Shown here one piece after another: positions 1 through 7,487 of a stretch of DNA of 37,164 bases (the first letter of the stretch is position 1; each line of letters starts with the position of its first letter). The position numbers and the translations under genes are program-made. The stretch is taken from assembly GCA_019359245.1 (NCBI GenBank), contig JAHHHR010000074.1, forward strand, positions 1-37,164, read 5' to 3'. The notes under the pieces were generated by a model. It saw only the letters and a list, made by a program, of their open reading frames with translations. It was not told the DNA's origin and searched no databases. Origin of the DNA: Nostoc desertorum CM1-VF14 (lineage in GTDB: Bacteria; Cyanobacteriota; Cyanobacteriia; Cyanobacteriales; Nostocaceae).

Positions 1-373
1 AGCTATTGTAGTCACGTTCATTGCCTCGTATATAAATCATGCCATTAATCGAACTGCTGCCGCCCAAGACTTTACCGCGTGAAGATAAAATTTTGCGGTT
101 ATTTAAGTAAGGTTCCCCTTCAGTTAAGTATGCCCAGTCTACTTCCGAGCCTAAGAGTGTAGTAGCCCACAATGAGGGAACTTGAAATTCTGGCTTGGTA
201 TCAGGACTACCCGCTTCGAGCAGCAATACTTTAGTATTAGGGTCTTCTGTAAGACGGTTGGCAACAACGCAGCCTGCTGAACCGGCGCCAATCACAATAT
301 AATCAAAAATTGCTTGCATTGGTGTATTAAGACTTGATACTTCAACTGGTAGCTGATTCGTTATATTACTCAC
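1..373 (-). CDS. GMC-family FAD-dependent oxidoreductase, N-terminal part
   Basis: The first ~124 residues of a glucose-methanol-choline oxidoreductase; the rest lies beyond the left edge. Visible motifs are the Rossmann FAD-binding stretch DYIVIGAGSAGCVVANRL followed by a conserved acid (LLLEAG), and the family signature region GGSSSINGMIYIRGN. The start is GTG at 371-373, preceded by a strong GGAGG four bases upstream. The usual in-family start would be closer to IFDYIVIGAG, so about 20 residues of N-terminal extension are predicted. Members oxidise alcohols or choline-like substrates with FAD; the substrate cannot be told from this fragment. An AraC remnant lies just upstream, which suggests former local regulation. 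Confidence 0.88.
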   Translation of the reverse strand, partial: MSNITNQLPVEVSSLNTPMQAIFDYIVIGAGSAGCVVANRLTEDPNTKVLLLEAGSPDTKPEFQVPSLWATTLLGSEVDWAYLTEGEPYLNNRKILSSRGKVLGGSSSINGMIYIRGNERDYNS

Positions 374-419
374 ACTTCCTCCAGAGCCTTTAAACTGACA
401 TTTCAAGGTGTACTGAGTT

Positions 420-575
420 TTAATGCTCAACTGCTTTCAAATTCTTATGGTATTTTGTTGATAAAGAGCGAACCTGCTTTGGTGTCATTCCTGTAAATCG
501 TTTTAACTGTTGTGTTAAATGACTTTGGCTAGAAAAACCTACTTGTAGTGCAATGTCTGCGATCGCAATGTAGAT
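420..575 (-). pseudogene. AraC-family regulator, C-terminal HTH remnant
   Basis: Reading leftward, about 51 codons encode the second helix-turn-helix of an AraC/XylS regulator: IADIALQVGFSSQSHLTQQ, then LKRFTGMTPKQVRS, ending KAVEH and a stop. An in-frame TAG lies just upstream (576-578) and no N-terminal half is present, so this is a truncated relic. It sits immediately upstream of the GMC oxidoreductase and may once have regulated it. Confidence 0.8.
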
Positions 576-729
576 CTACTGACTACAATAGTTTTGCTAA
601 GTTGTCGTATTAGTAGGCAAAATTCCAGCAATTATCATTTTCAGGTTTCATGACATTGAAACCCTTGCAAAAAGAGAGGTTTACAATTCGCAACAAATCT
701 GGGGAGTGCTGAAACAGCGAAAACTCGTT

Positions 730-890
730 TCAAAATGAGAATTGCTGCGCTACATACCCGCCATCTAACATCAATAGACTTGTCCGAAAACTCCAAAGCC
801 AAACTGTTCAAAGCTTTGAGGCAAAACTTTGATATTTGCGTAAAGGACTGCATTTGCAACTTCAAGCGGTGTTCCAGCTCGTCTCTCTGT
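730..890 (-). pseudogene. Short-chain dehydrogenase 3' remnant
   Basis: Two blocks match the end of the intact SDR at 6732-7487. RAGTPLEVANAVL is encoded around 845-880, and LDGGYVAQ around 743-775 in another frame. DNA identity is striking locally: 28 bases around 850-877 recur in the intact gene near 6811-6838. The blocks are separated by unrelated sequence and an in-frame stop, so the copy is dead. It abuts the 3' end of the high-GC monooxygenase gene, suggesting that gene replaced the rest of the SDR. Confidence 0.7.
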
Positions 891-934
891 CTTGTTACCC
901 TAACGGAACTTAAGTTGAACCATGCCCGCATATT

Positions 935-1957
935 TTAATTGTTTAAGAGAGGCGACATTTGCATTCCAATCAATTCAATGGAGCGCATCAGTTGGGCGTG
1001 ATTCATTTGCGCGTTGTCCATTTGAAAAGTTACTCTCGAAATGCCGCCGAGCGATTCGCTGTGACGGCGGATTTTCTTTGCCACTTCTTCGGGACTGCCG
1101 ACCAGTAACGCGCCGGTTGCGCCGCGCTGCGCGTCAAAAGCGGCGCGCGTAACGGGCGGCCAGCCTCTCTCTCTGCCAATTTTAGTGAAGGTTTCGGCGT
1201 AGCCCGGAAAAAATTCTTCAACGGCTTGTTCAGTTGTGTCGGCGACATAACCGATTGAATGCAATGAAACTTTCAGTGTTTCGGGCGCGTACCCGGCGCG
1301 CGCTCCGGCATCGCGGTATAAATCTACGAGCGAGCGAAAGCGATGCGTTTCGCCGCCGATAATGGCAACCACGAGCGGCAGTCCAAGCATTCCGGCGCGG
1401 AGGAAAGATTGCGGCGTACCGCCGACCCCGATCCAGATGGGAAACGGCTTTTGCAGTGGACGCGGATAAATTGCTTGGTTTTCCAGCGCGGGGCGAAATT
1501 TGCCCGACCAATCGACCGTTTCATTGTCCCGAATTTTGAGCAAGAGTTCGAGCTTTTCAGCGAAAATCTCGTTGTAATCGCCGAGACTAAATCCAAATAG
1601 CGGAAAGGCTTCGGTGAAAGAGCCCCGCCCGACAACCATTTCGGCGCGACCTTTTGAAATCAAATCGAGCGTGGCGAATTGTTGAAACACACGCACCGGG
1701 TCAGCCGCGCTCAACACCGTAACCGCGCTGGTTAGACGGATGCGCTCGGTGCGTGCGGCGGCAGCGGCGAGAATAACCGCGTTTGCCGAATCTAAAAATT
1801 CATGTCGATGATGCTCGCCGATACCGAAGATATCCAAGCCGGAACGATCCGCCTGCTCTATTCTCTCCAGCAGTTCGGCGACGGACTGCGTGGCATCCGC
1901 CGTTTCACCATTTTCACTTGTTCTAACCGAGGCAAAACTGTCAATTCCAACTTCCAT
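935..1957 (-). CDS. LLM-class flavin-dependent oxidoreductase (luciferase-like monooxygenase)
   Basis: A 340-residue TIM-barrel flavoenzyme of the bacterial luciferase family, which uses reduced FMN and oxygen (or F420) to oxidise small organic substrates. Family features are the start MEVGIDSFASV, the GIGEHHRHEF segment, a strand with RIRLTSAVTVLSAADPVRVFQQFATLDLISKGRAEMVVGRGSF, and IWIGVGGTPQSFLRAG. I chose ATG 1955-1957 because GGGA lies about seven bases upstream and the family starts here; a TTG at 1969 is also possible. The gene is clearly richer in GC than its surroundings and lies between an SDR remnant and a MITE-like element, which suggests acquisition from a non-cyanobacterial donor. 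The substrate is unknown. Confidence 0.9.
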   Translation of the reverse strand: MEVGIDSFASVRTSENGETADATQSVAELLERIEQADRSGLDIFGIGEHHRHEFLDSANAVILAAAAARTERIRLTSAVTVLSAADPVRVFQQFATLDLISKGRAEMVVGRGSFTEAFPLFGFSLGDYNEIFAEKLELLLKIRDNETVDWSGKFRPALENQAIYPRPLQKPFPIWIGVGGTPQSFLRAGMLGLPLVVAIIGGETHRFRSLVDLYRDAGARAGYAPETLKVSLHSIGYVADTTEQAVEEFFPGYAETFTKIGRERGWPPVTRAAFDAQRGATGALLVGSPEEVAKKIRRHSESLGGISRVTFQMDNAQMNHAQLMRSIELIGMQMSPLLNN

Positions 1958-2005
1958 ATCATTTCCCAAGCGTTTTGCGAATGAAATAGACTTAATCCAA
2001 AACAG

Positions 2006-2125
2006 TAGAAAGCCTTACTATGTATAGCAATCCGACATGATTGCTGAAGAGAAAGAGGCCTGAAAGCCTTATCTGACAAGGATGTCTATTTCACAAATCA
2101 AATAGGATTGCTACAAGGCTTTCTA
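2006..2125. repeat. MITE-like inverted-repeat element
   Basis: An approximately 120-bp non-coding element with nested inverted arms. The outer arms are TAGAAAGCCTT (2006-2016) and AAGGCTTTCTA (2115-2125). The inner arms are TAGCAATCC (2025-2033) and GGATTGCTA (2105-2113). The ends could include a TA target duplication, typical of MITEs mobilised by IS630/Tc1-mariner transposases. It lies directly upstream of the monooxygenase gene and may contribute to or disrupt its promoter. Confidence 0.6.
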
Positions 2126-2195
2126 TTACCATCAAAAATCCGCTAAAGTGCTCTCTGTACAAGGTGTTGAGGAAATTTTTCCTCTTATTGCTGAT

Positions 2196-2325
2196 TAAGT
2201 CCGCTGTCTCTTTTACGTGTTGCTTTCGTAGAGGAAACCTCTCTACTTGCTGTTGAATCACATACTGATGGGGCGAAATCCTCATGACTTGCTTAAACAT
2301 ACGCGCATCGCCTGCTGCAAGCGGG
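2196..2325 (-). pseudogene. Second AraC-family HTH remnant
   Basis: The leftward translation MFKQVMRISPHQYVIQQQVER (about 2238-2300) is the conserved C-terminal end of an AraC DNA-binding domain. Its continuation loses family similarity after VER. Upstream, TRLQQAM is the only further hint. No sensor half or intact start is present. This is a second, independent AraC relic in the same island and lies immediately downstream of the first pirin gene. Confidence 0.65.
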
Positions 2326-2374
2326 TACGAGTTAAGCTGCCGTTCTCTCGTTCAGCAAAAACGCCTAACCATCT

Positions 2375-3289
2375 TCAACTCAGAGGGGTCGCGCTACTAC
2401 CATGATCTGAATTATCAGGGAGCGGAATGAATTCAGTTTCACCGGGAACCGCCGGGAAGCGGCGGTCTTGCCAATCTCGTTTTGCCTGCTCGATACGCGT
2501 TGAGCGGCTCGACACAAAGTTCCAGTACTTTGTGCGATCGCCCACTGGTGCCCCGCCGATAATCATTGCTTTTGCCTCAGCCCCTGCACGGATATCTACT
2601 GATTCATCCGGCGCTAAAACGGCTAGACGATATGGCTCTAAAGGCTTTCCATTTAAGAATAGGCCGGATGTGACGCTATAAACTGCCCTTTCTAAACCCT
2701 CTATTGGCGCTAGCTGAAATTGACTACCCTCCGTGAAAACAAGCGCTAGGTAAAGAGTGGCAGAGTAGGTTTTAACTGGTGATTGGTGAGACTGGTAGCT
2801 ACCGGCGATCAAGGTCGCGCTGGTGCCTGTTTGAGTCCACCTCGGTAAATCAGTCGCCGGATAATGTGAAAAGCTGGGTTCAACCTCTTCAGCGATTTCG
2901 GGGAGGGCAATCCAGGTCTGAATGCCGTGAAGAGTAGATTCTTTCTCTCTAAAGCTCTCGGGCGATCGCTCAGAATGAACAATACCTTTGCCCGCTGTCA
3001 TCCAGTTCACCTCGCCCGGAAAAATCTCTTGTACTGTACCTAGACTATCTCTATGCAGAAGGCTTCCTTCAAACAAATAGGTAACCGTTGCCAAATTGAT
3101 GTGTGGATGGGGTCTAACATCGACGCCTTTTCCAGCCGGGAAAATAGCTGGGCCTAAGTGATCAAAGAAGATGAAAGGTCCAACCATTTTTAGGGTTTCA
3201 TTCGGTAAGATGCGCTGTACAGTAAACCCACCTAAGTTGTGCTTTTCAGGCGTGATTAATTGCTGAATACTCATTTTTGTACGATCCAT
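2375..3289 (-). CDS. Pirin-family protein (cupin)
   Basis: About 304 residues with the bicupin fold of pirins, non-haem metal proteins, some with quercetin 2,3-dioxygenase activity. The metal site is visible as RPHPH (H61, H63) and, after GEVNWMTAGKGIVHSE, a further His and Glu. The second cupin half (LALVFTEGSQFQLAP onward) is less conserved, as usual. Two ATGs (3289 and 3274) are plausible and neither has a good ribosome binding site; I chose the longer. It is a paralogue of the pirin at 4117-5010 but clearly divergent. An isochorismatase relic is directly upstream. The true substrate is unknown. Confidence 0.88.
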   Translation of the reverse strand: MDRTKMSIQQLITPEKHNLGGFTVQRILPNETLKMVGPFIFFDHLGPAIFPAGKGVDVRPHPHINLATVTYLFEGSLLHRDSLGTVQEIFPGEVNWMTAGKGIVHSERSPESFREKESTLHGIQTWIALPEIAEEVEPSFSHYPATDLPRWTQTGTSATLIAGSYQSHQSPVKTYSATLYLALVFTEGSQFQLAPIEGLERAVYSVTSGLFLNGKPLEPYRLAVLAPDESVDIRAGAEAKAMIIGGAPVGDRTKYWNFVSSRSTRIEQAKRDWQDRRFPAVPGETEFIPLPDNSDHGSSATPLS

Positions 3290-3332
3290 TTTTAGTTGAC
3301 GTTGTGGACGAAGATACAATCTTAGTTCTGTT

Positions 3333-3531
3333 TCATAAGATAGTAAGAATTGTTAGTACATTGAACACTTTTGCCGATTTGGCAAGACCAATAACATTGT
3401 TAATGATCATCGTGGGTTTGTTCATGGCTGTCCAAGTTGGTGAATTGATAGGGCTGTTGGTCAATCAGTACTAGAATGCTATCTTCTGGACGAAGCAGTC
3501 CTTCTAGTCCGATTTTTGGATTTTTAGACAT
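3333..3531 (-). pseudogene. Isochorismatase-family hydrolase, frameshifted N-terminal fragment
   Basis: Starting at ATG 3529-3531 the leftward frame reads SKNPKIGLEGLLRPEDSILV, then LIDQQPYQFTNLDSHEQ, before breaking. A frameshift near 3409 restores TMIINNVIGLAKSAKVFNV until TGA at 3333-3335. This is the beginning of the YcaC-like cysteine hydrolase family (about 200 residues normally), including the catalytic Asp in LID. Two thirds of the gene are missing, so it is non-functional. Its promoter still carries the palindrome shared with the second pirin gene. Confidence 0.8.
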
Positions 3532-3565
3532 CGCTATAAGTCTCTATTCAATGTTTACTTTTCAG

Positions 3566-3617
3566 ACACGCCCTAGCGTGTGAGTCTGACTCAACGGGGT
3601 GAATCACACAGTTTTTT
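3566..3617 (-). promoter_or_regulatory. Palindromic operator block, copy 1
   Basis: Positions 3581-3593 form the perfect palindrome TGAGTC-T-GACTCA, 50 bases upstream of the isochorismatase relic start. A second inverted repeat, ACACGC-ccta-GCGTGT (3566-3581), adjoins it. The 37 bases 3581-3617 recur at 5051-5087 with two differences. Placement at a similar distance before two start codons argues for a shared regulator site. The regulator itself is unknown. Confidence 0.5.
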
Positions 3618-3710
3618 TACATTCTTCGCGCCACAGACTGGACATAACCAATCTTCCGGCAGATCCTCAAAAGCTGTTCTTGAAGCAATTCCAGACTGTG
3701 GTTAAGCGGG

Positions 3711-4124
3711 TTAAATACTGTCAGAGGTCAGCAACATCATGACATCTGCATGAGCTAACACGACATCGGGGTGGCGTTGAAGCGCCGTGTTATACTTCAT
3801 GGCAAACTCATCGCCCGATTCGTCGGGGCTGAGCAGTGTCCGAATGTCACTGTCAATCGCTTCAATTGCCTCTGATGTAACAGGTTCATCGGCATGACGC
3901 AACTCATCGATTTGGATAATCAATTCTGAGAGTCGATGCAACCAGGCAAACTGCTTATGACTAATCACCAGTTGTAGCAATTCACCTCTAGAAACCTGCC
4001 CTCGAACTTGCTCATAGGTAAGACGCTCAGTCTCTAATAAAAGCTTGTGCAGATGCAGTAGTTTGATTCGTATCTCACTCAAGCGTTGATGTTGACTAGT
4101 CCAATCTTGAGGTTTGTTAAGCAT
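3711..4124 (-). CDS. Conserved hypothetical protein downstream of pirin
   Basis: A 137-residue, largely helical, soluble protein with no signal peptide or membrane segment; I do not recognise a named family. Its ATG lies inside the end of the pirin gene (8-bp overlap, 4117-4124), so the two are translationally coupled and probably act together. Leucine- and glutamate-rich heptad-like stretches (RIKLLHLHKLLLETERL, ELIIQIDELRH) suggest a helical bundle. Confidence 0.75.
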   Translation of the reverse strand: MLNKPQDWTSQHQRLSEIRIKLLHLHKLLLETERLTYEQVRGQVSRGELLQLVISHKQFAWLHRLSELIIQIDELRHADEPVTSEAIEAIDSDIRTLLSPDESGDEFAMKYNTALQRHPDVVLAHADVMMLLTSDSI

Positions 4125-5010
4125 GAATCCGTCCCATCCTTCCTTCTTGGTAATCGTTGATCGCCTGGGTGATTTCAGCTTCAGTGTTCATGACAAATGG
4201 ACCATAGCGCACGACTGGTTCGTTAAGGGGTACACCTGCAATCAGCAGAATATCTAGAGGACGCTGAGCATCAGCAGGGTTGGAGATCACCACATCTTCT
4301 CCATCTTGAGAAAAGAGCACCATCTGCCCATCATCACCAGGCGCTGGCTCTGTCCCAAACAACCCAGCCCCCTCCAGTACATAGACAAAGGCGTTGTACT
4401 CTTCTGGTACAGGCTGGATCATCGTTGCCCCTGGTTGTAGTGTGAAGTGGAGGTAGGTTATCGGCGTGCGCGTCTGAATTACGGCTTTTGCCCCTAACGC
4501 TTCTCCCGTAATCACCCGCACCGTCACAGACCGATCTTCGGTTTGAGCTACCGGAATGTGAGCCGCTGGAATTTCCTGATAGCGGGGCGGCATCATTTTG
4601 TCTCGTTGTGGCAGATTGACCCATAGTTGAATACCGTGGAGCCGTCCACCAGTTTGGGTAAACATTGACTCTGGCATCTCGGAATGCACGACCCCGGCAC
4701 CTGCTGTCATCCACTGGACGTCACCCGGATTTAGTAGCCCGGCGTGCCCCGCAGAATCTTTGTGCTCTAACCGTCCATCCAAGACATAGCTGACGATTTC
4801 AAAGCCCCGGTGCGGATGATCGGGTGCACCTTTTGCCTGACCCGGCTTTAGATTAATCGGACCTAACTCGTCGAGGAGGAGAAACGGGTCAAATTCAGAG
4901 AAGCTACTTTTGGGAAAGGGCCGACGTACAAGAAATCCGGCCCCTTCGAGTGTCTCAACGCTGTTGATTACTCCGGCAACGGTTCGAGACGTTTGAGTGG
5001 GGACAGTCAT
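4117..5010 (-). CDS. Pirin-family protein (cupin)
   Basis: A 297-residue bicupin pirin. The first cupin has the full metal set: DHPHRGFE (H65, H67) and GAGVVHSE (H109, E111). LDELGPINLKPG is the characteristic strand before it. Start at ATG 5008-5010 is supported by GAGG eight bases upstream. It overlaps the following gene by 8 bp. The promoter holds the TGAGCC-T-GACTCA operator 41 bases upstream. Pirins are often induced by oxidative stress; quercetinase or a co-regulator role are the known possibilities and neither can be assigned here. Confidence 0.92.
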   Translation of the reverse strand: MTVPTQTSRTVAGVINSVETLEGAGFLVRRPFPKSSFSEFDPFLLLDELGPINLKPGQAKGAPDHPHRGFEIVSYVLDGRLEHKDSAGHAGLLNPGDVQWMTAGAGVVHSEMPESMFTQTGGRLHGIQLWVNLPQRDKMMPPRYQEIPAAHIPVAQTEDRSVTVRVITGEALGAKAVIQTRTPITYLHFTLQPGATMIQPVPEEYNAFVYVLEGAGLFGTEPAPGDDGQMVLFSQDGEDVVISNPADAQRPLDILLIAGVPLNEPVVRYGPFVMNTEAEITQAINDYQEGRMGRIHA

Positions 5011-5050
5011 AGAATTGCCTCTTCAGAACTAGACAAATATGTGTATCATT

Positions 5051-5087
5051 TGAGCCTGACTCAACGGGGTGAATCACAAAGTTTTTT
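5051..5087 (-). promoter_or_regulatory. Palindromic operator block, copy 2
   Basis: TGAGCC-T-GACTCA at 5051-5063 is the one-mismatch version of the palindrome at 3581-3593. The following bases (ACGGGGTGAATCACA and a run of T) are also shared, giving 35 of 37 identities. It precedes the pirin operon. The run of T on the plus strand is a run of A upstream of the leftward promoter. Confidence 0.5.
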
Positions 5088-5116
5088 CGCAAGCCAGAAA
5101 TGCGGTAGATCGCTGA

Positions 5117-5977
5117 TTATTCCTGCTGAAGAAAGTCCAGTAACAGGGGATTGACCTCATCAGCGTGAGTCCAGTTGATGGCGTGCGGCCCGCCAGGGAT
5201 GACAACAAGTTGACTGTTTTTAATCAGCTTTGGAAGTCTTGCTGCGGTGGACTCAAGCGGCAAAATGCGATCGCTATCTCCATGAATAATCAGAGTCGGC
5301 ACATCAATGTGGGGCAGATCATCGCGGAAATCGGTGAGCCAGGAGGGTACACAGTCCAAAGTCCCTTTAGCAGAAGCCCCTGCTGCTACATTCCAACTGG
5401 CTTGAATCGCTTCATTGCTGATGCGTTGGCGTAGCCTCTCGGAACGAGAATCGCCAAGCAATACATCAACATTGAAGAACTCTTTGAAAAAGGCAGAGAA
5501 ATAAGCTGGACGATCATCAACAATCGCTTTCATAATACCATCGAAAACGCTTTGATCAACACACTCTGGATTGTCGTCTGTCTTTAACAGAAACGGTGGA
5601 ACGGGAGCCATCAGCACGGCTTTCTGCACCCGCTCTGAGCCGTATTTGCCAAGATAACGTGTGACTTCACCTGTTCCCATTGAAAAACCGACCAGCACGG
5701 TATTTTGCAAGTCAAGCTTGGTCATGAGTGTATTCAAATCGGCGGCGAAGGTATCGTAGTCATAGCCAGATGAGGGCTGACTGGAGTTGCCAAATCCTCG
5801 GCGATCGTAGGTAATTACTCGATATCCTGCATTCAGTAAAACTAAAACCTGCTTCTCCCAAGAATGTCCGTTCAATGGAAATCCATGAATCAGTACAATC
5901 GGTTGACCTGTCCCAATATCTTCGTAGTAGAGATCGATGGTTGCAGAGTTTTCTTGACCAACGTTAATGTAAGGCAT
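5117..5977 (-). CDS. Alpha/beta hydrolase, non-haem haloperoxidase/perhydrolase type
   Basis: A 286-residue alpha/beta-hydrolase fold enzyme. Motifs in order are the oxyanion-hole HGFPLNGHSW (31-40), YDRRGFGNSSQP (58-68), nucleophile elbow GFSMGTGE with Ser99, acid in HGDSDRILP, and catalytic His in GGPHAINWTHADE. The GFSMGxGE elbow and YDRRGFGxSxQP are typical of cofactor-free chloroperoxidases/perhydrolases, which make peracids or hydrolyse esters. I start at ATG 5975-5977, where family homology begins; an upstream in-frame ATG would add 25 unlike residues. It sits in the same leftward island as the pirins and SDR. Confidence 0.9.
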   Translation of the reverse strand: MPYINVGQENSATIDLYYEDIGTGQPIVLIHGFPLNGHSWEKQVLVLLNAGYRVITYDRRGFGNSSQPSSGYDYDTFAADLNTLMTKLDLQNTVLVGFSMGTGEVTRYLGKYGSERVQKAVLMAPVPPFLLKTDDNPECVDQSVFDGIMKAIVDDRPAYFSAFFKEFFNVDVLLGDSRSERLRQRISNEAIQASWNVAAGASAKGTLDCVPSWLTDFRDDLPHIDVPTLIIHGDSDRILPLESTAARLPKLIKNSQLVVIPGGPHAINWTHADEVNPLLLDFLQQE

Positions 5978-6070
5978 GAGAGCTTTCTCTGTTGTAAATT
6001 GATGATGTGTTTTTGTCTGTTGCATCACAATTGTTATGCAGAGATCGAGCACCGTCTTAACAATGCTGCG

Positions 6071-6157
6071 TTAAGCAGACTTCAAAGATGGGGCAAGCAT
6101 CCATTGCGTATCATCGGCGCAGAACGACAAGAATCCTTCATTGTTACCTGAGCGCGA
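6071..6157 (-). pseudogene. SnoaL/NTF2-like protein fragment
   Basis: A short leftward open stretch encodes GNNEGFLSFCADDTQW followed by MLAPSLKSA and a stop. The GN.EGFLSFCADDT.W pattern is the N-terminal region of small SnoaL-like/nuclear-transport-factor-2-like proteins (normally about 130 residues). A stop codon lies a few codons upstream and no C-terminal part is present, so I regard it as a relic. The rest of 5978-6239 shows nothing recognisable. Confidence 0.45.
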
Positions 6158-6239
6158 TCACCGCGTTTGCCGCCTCTAAGATGGCTTTAATTCTGCTTCG
6201 GTAGCCAGGTACGCACACCAGCATCGAGATTCATACGGT

Positions 6240-6334
6240 CTATAACGACCCAAGCTCAGCGACCCGGCCCGCGGTGACAGCGTGGATTGCAACCGGAGCG
6301 CGAGAGCCGGGTTCGCCGCAGCGCCTTGTTAGCC
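6240..6334 (-). repeat. attC-like recombination site (candidate)
   Basis: A 95-bp GC-rich imperfect palindrome. In cassette orientation its left arm begins GGCTAAC-AAGGCGCTG and contains GCGAACCCGGC. Its right arm contains GCCGGGTCGCTGAGCTTGG and ends in GTCGTTATAG. The ends correspond to RYYYAAC and GTTRRRY core boxes with one or two mismatches each. The right end GAGCTTGG(G)TCGTTA is repeated at the cassette's start (6706-6722 region, GAGCTTGGTCGTTAGGC), as expected when cassettes are inserted next to an earlier attC. Confidence 0.55.
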
Positions 6335-6341
6335 AGCAAAA

Positions 6342-6692
6342 TCACCGCGCACCCCGGCTGACGCGACGAAACCAGGCCCCACTTGCTGCTCCTGCTAAAG
6401 CGATTGTGGAGTAAGCCGCTAAAATAGCGACTCCAACAGGAATTAACGAACCGCCGGGCAGAAAACAAAGCATATACGTCAGTTGACCAAGAATAATACC
6501 GGCATAGTGCGACCAAACATGTTTAGGCCGAGCAAGTCCAACGATAAGGCCAACAATAAGAAGTGCTGCGGAATAATAAAAACCTTTCGCATCCCACGGT
6601 TCGACCTGCCCGGATAAAAATGGTGACAAGGCCCATACCATTGCGCCGCCCACAAACGAGAACAAAAAATTTATCGCTAACTCTCTTTTCAT
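6342..6692 (-). CDS. Small integral membrane protein (cassette gene)
   Basis: A 116-residue hydrophobic protein with about four predicted transmembrane segments (approximately 8-26, 38-54, 61-79, 83-106) separated by short polar loops (VEPWDAKG, ARPKHVW), and a basic C-terminus (WFRRVSRGAR). I recognise no family. The start ATG 6690-6692 has GAGGGTGAAGA just upstream. The stop lies eight bases before the attC-like repeat. Small orphan membrane proteins are common cassette cargo. Function unknown. Confidence 0.7.
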   Translation of the reverse strand: MKRELAINFLFSFVGGAMVWALSPFLSGQVEPWDAKGFYYSAALLIVGLIVGLARPKHVWSHYAGIILGQLTYMLCFLPGGSLIPVGVAILAAYSTIALAGAASGAWFRRVSRGAR

Positions 6693-6731
6693 TCTTCACC
6701 CTCGCTGCCTAACGACCAAGCTCACCGGACG

Positions 6732-7487
6732 CTACTGCGCTACATACCCACCATCTACCATCAATGTTGTACCTGTTGTGAACGATGCCAGGTCAGATGA
6801 TAAAAACAGAACTGCATTTGCAACTTCAAGCGGTGTTCCAATCCGTCCGATCGGGTGAAGTCCTGCCATGTAAGCTTTGACTTCATCCTGCCCACCTGCC
6901 GCTGCTTCAAACATATCTGTTTCAATTACCGCTGGTGCAACGACATTGATGCGAATACCCGCTTTGGCATATTGGAGCGCAGCAGCTTTTGTTAAACCGA
7001 TTACCGCGCTTTTACTCGCGGTGTAGAGGGGGAAGGTAGGAAATGCAACGACTCCATTTGCAGATGCCATATTGACGATCGCACCACTTCCCTGTTTCAA
7101 CATCTGAGTAATTTCATGTTTCATTGACAACCAAACGCCTTTGACATTGACGTTCATAGTGCGATCATATTCCGCTTCTGTTTGCTCAATCAATGAGGGG
7201 TTTTCGCCGATAGTTCCTGCATTATTAAAGGCAATATCTAACCGACCAAAAACACTCACCGCTTTATCAACCATTGCTTCAACATCGGCTTCTTTTGTAA
7301 CATCTGCTTGCACAAAAATCGCCTCTTTGCCAGCTTCCTTAATCAATCGAACAGTTTCTTCACCTTCATCCATTCGACGACCCACCACCACCACCTTTGC
7401 TTGTTGTTGGGCATAAGCGATCGCGGTAGCTCTACCAATGCCCGATGTGCCTCCGGTGACTAACGCCACTTTATCTTGCAGTATCAT
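6732..7487 (-). CDS. SDR-family NAD(P)-dependent oxidoreductase
   Basis: A 251-residue classical short-chain dehydrogenase: TGGTSGIG cofactor loop (11-18), NNAG (88-91), catalytic Ser142, Tyr155 and Lys159 (YTASK), and C-terminal SFTTGTTLMVDGGYVAQ. VGRR after the second strand favours NADPH. It overlaps the 60-residue gene upstream by four bases (ATGA), so the two form an operon. A broken near-identical 3' copy lies at 730-890. The substrate is unknown; related island genes suggest aldehyde or ketone detoxification. Confidence 0.93.
   Translation of the reverse strand: MILQDKVALVTGGTSGIGRATAIAYAQQQAKVVVVGRRMDEGEETVRLIKEAGKEAIFVQADVTKEADVEAMVDKAVSVFGRLDIAFNNAGTIGENPSLIEQTEAEYDRTMNVNVKGVWLSMKHEITQMLKQGSGAIVNMASANGVVAFPTFPLYTASKSAVIGLTKAAALQYAKAGIRINVVAPAVIETDMFEAAAGGQDEVKAYMAGLHPIGRIGTPLEVANAVLFLSSDLASFTTGTTLMVDGGYVAQ

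Larger units (their letters stand above)
6240..6713 (-). mobile_element. Integron gene cassette (candidate)
   Basis: Read leftward, the unit starts at the core site GTTAGGC (6707-6713), which matches the GTTRRRY consensus exactly. It contains one promoterless small gene with its ATG 14 bases after the core, and ends in an imperfect inverted repeat (6240-6334) immediately after the stop codon. This is the standard layout of an integron cassette. The flanking metabolic genes are AT-richer than the cassette's repeat. No integrase gene is in the window, so the insertion is an isolated cassette at a secondary site or a relic of a larger array. Confidence 0.6.

Noticed and set aside
1858..2300. Leftward open frame upstream of the monooxygenase as an N-terminal extension or separate gene
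   Set aside because: It is interrupted by the MITE-like element and only the AraC-like piece at 2238-2300 has family similarity.
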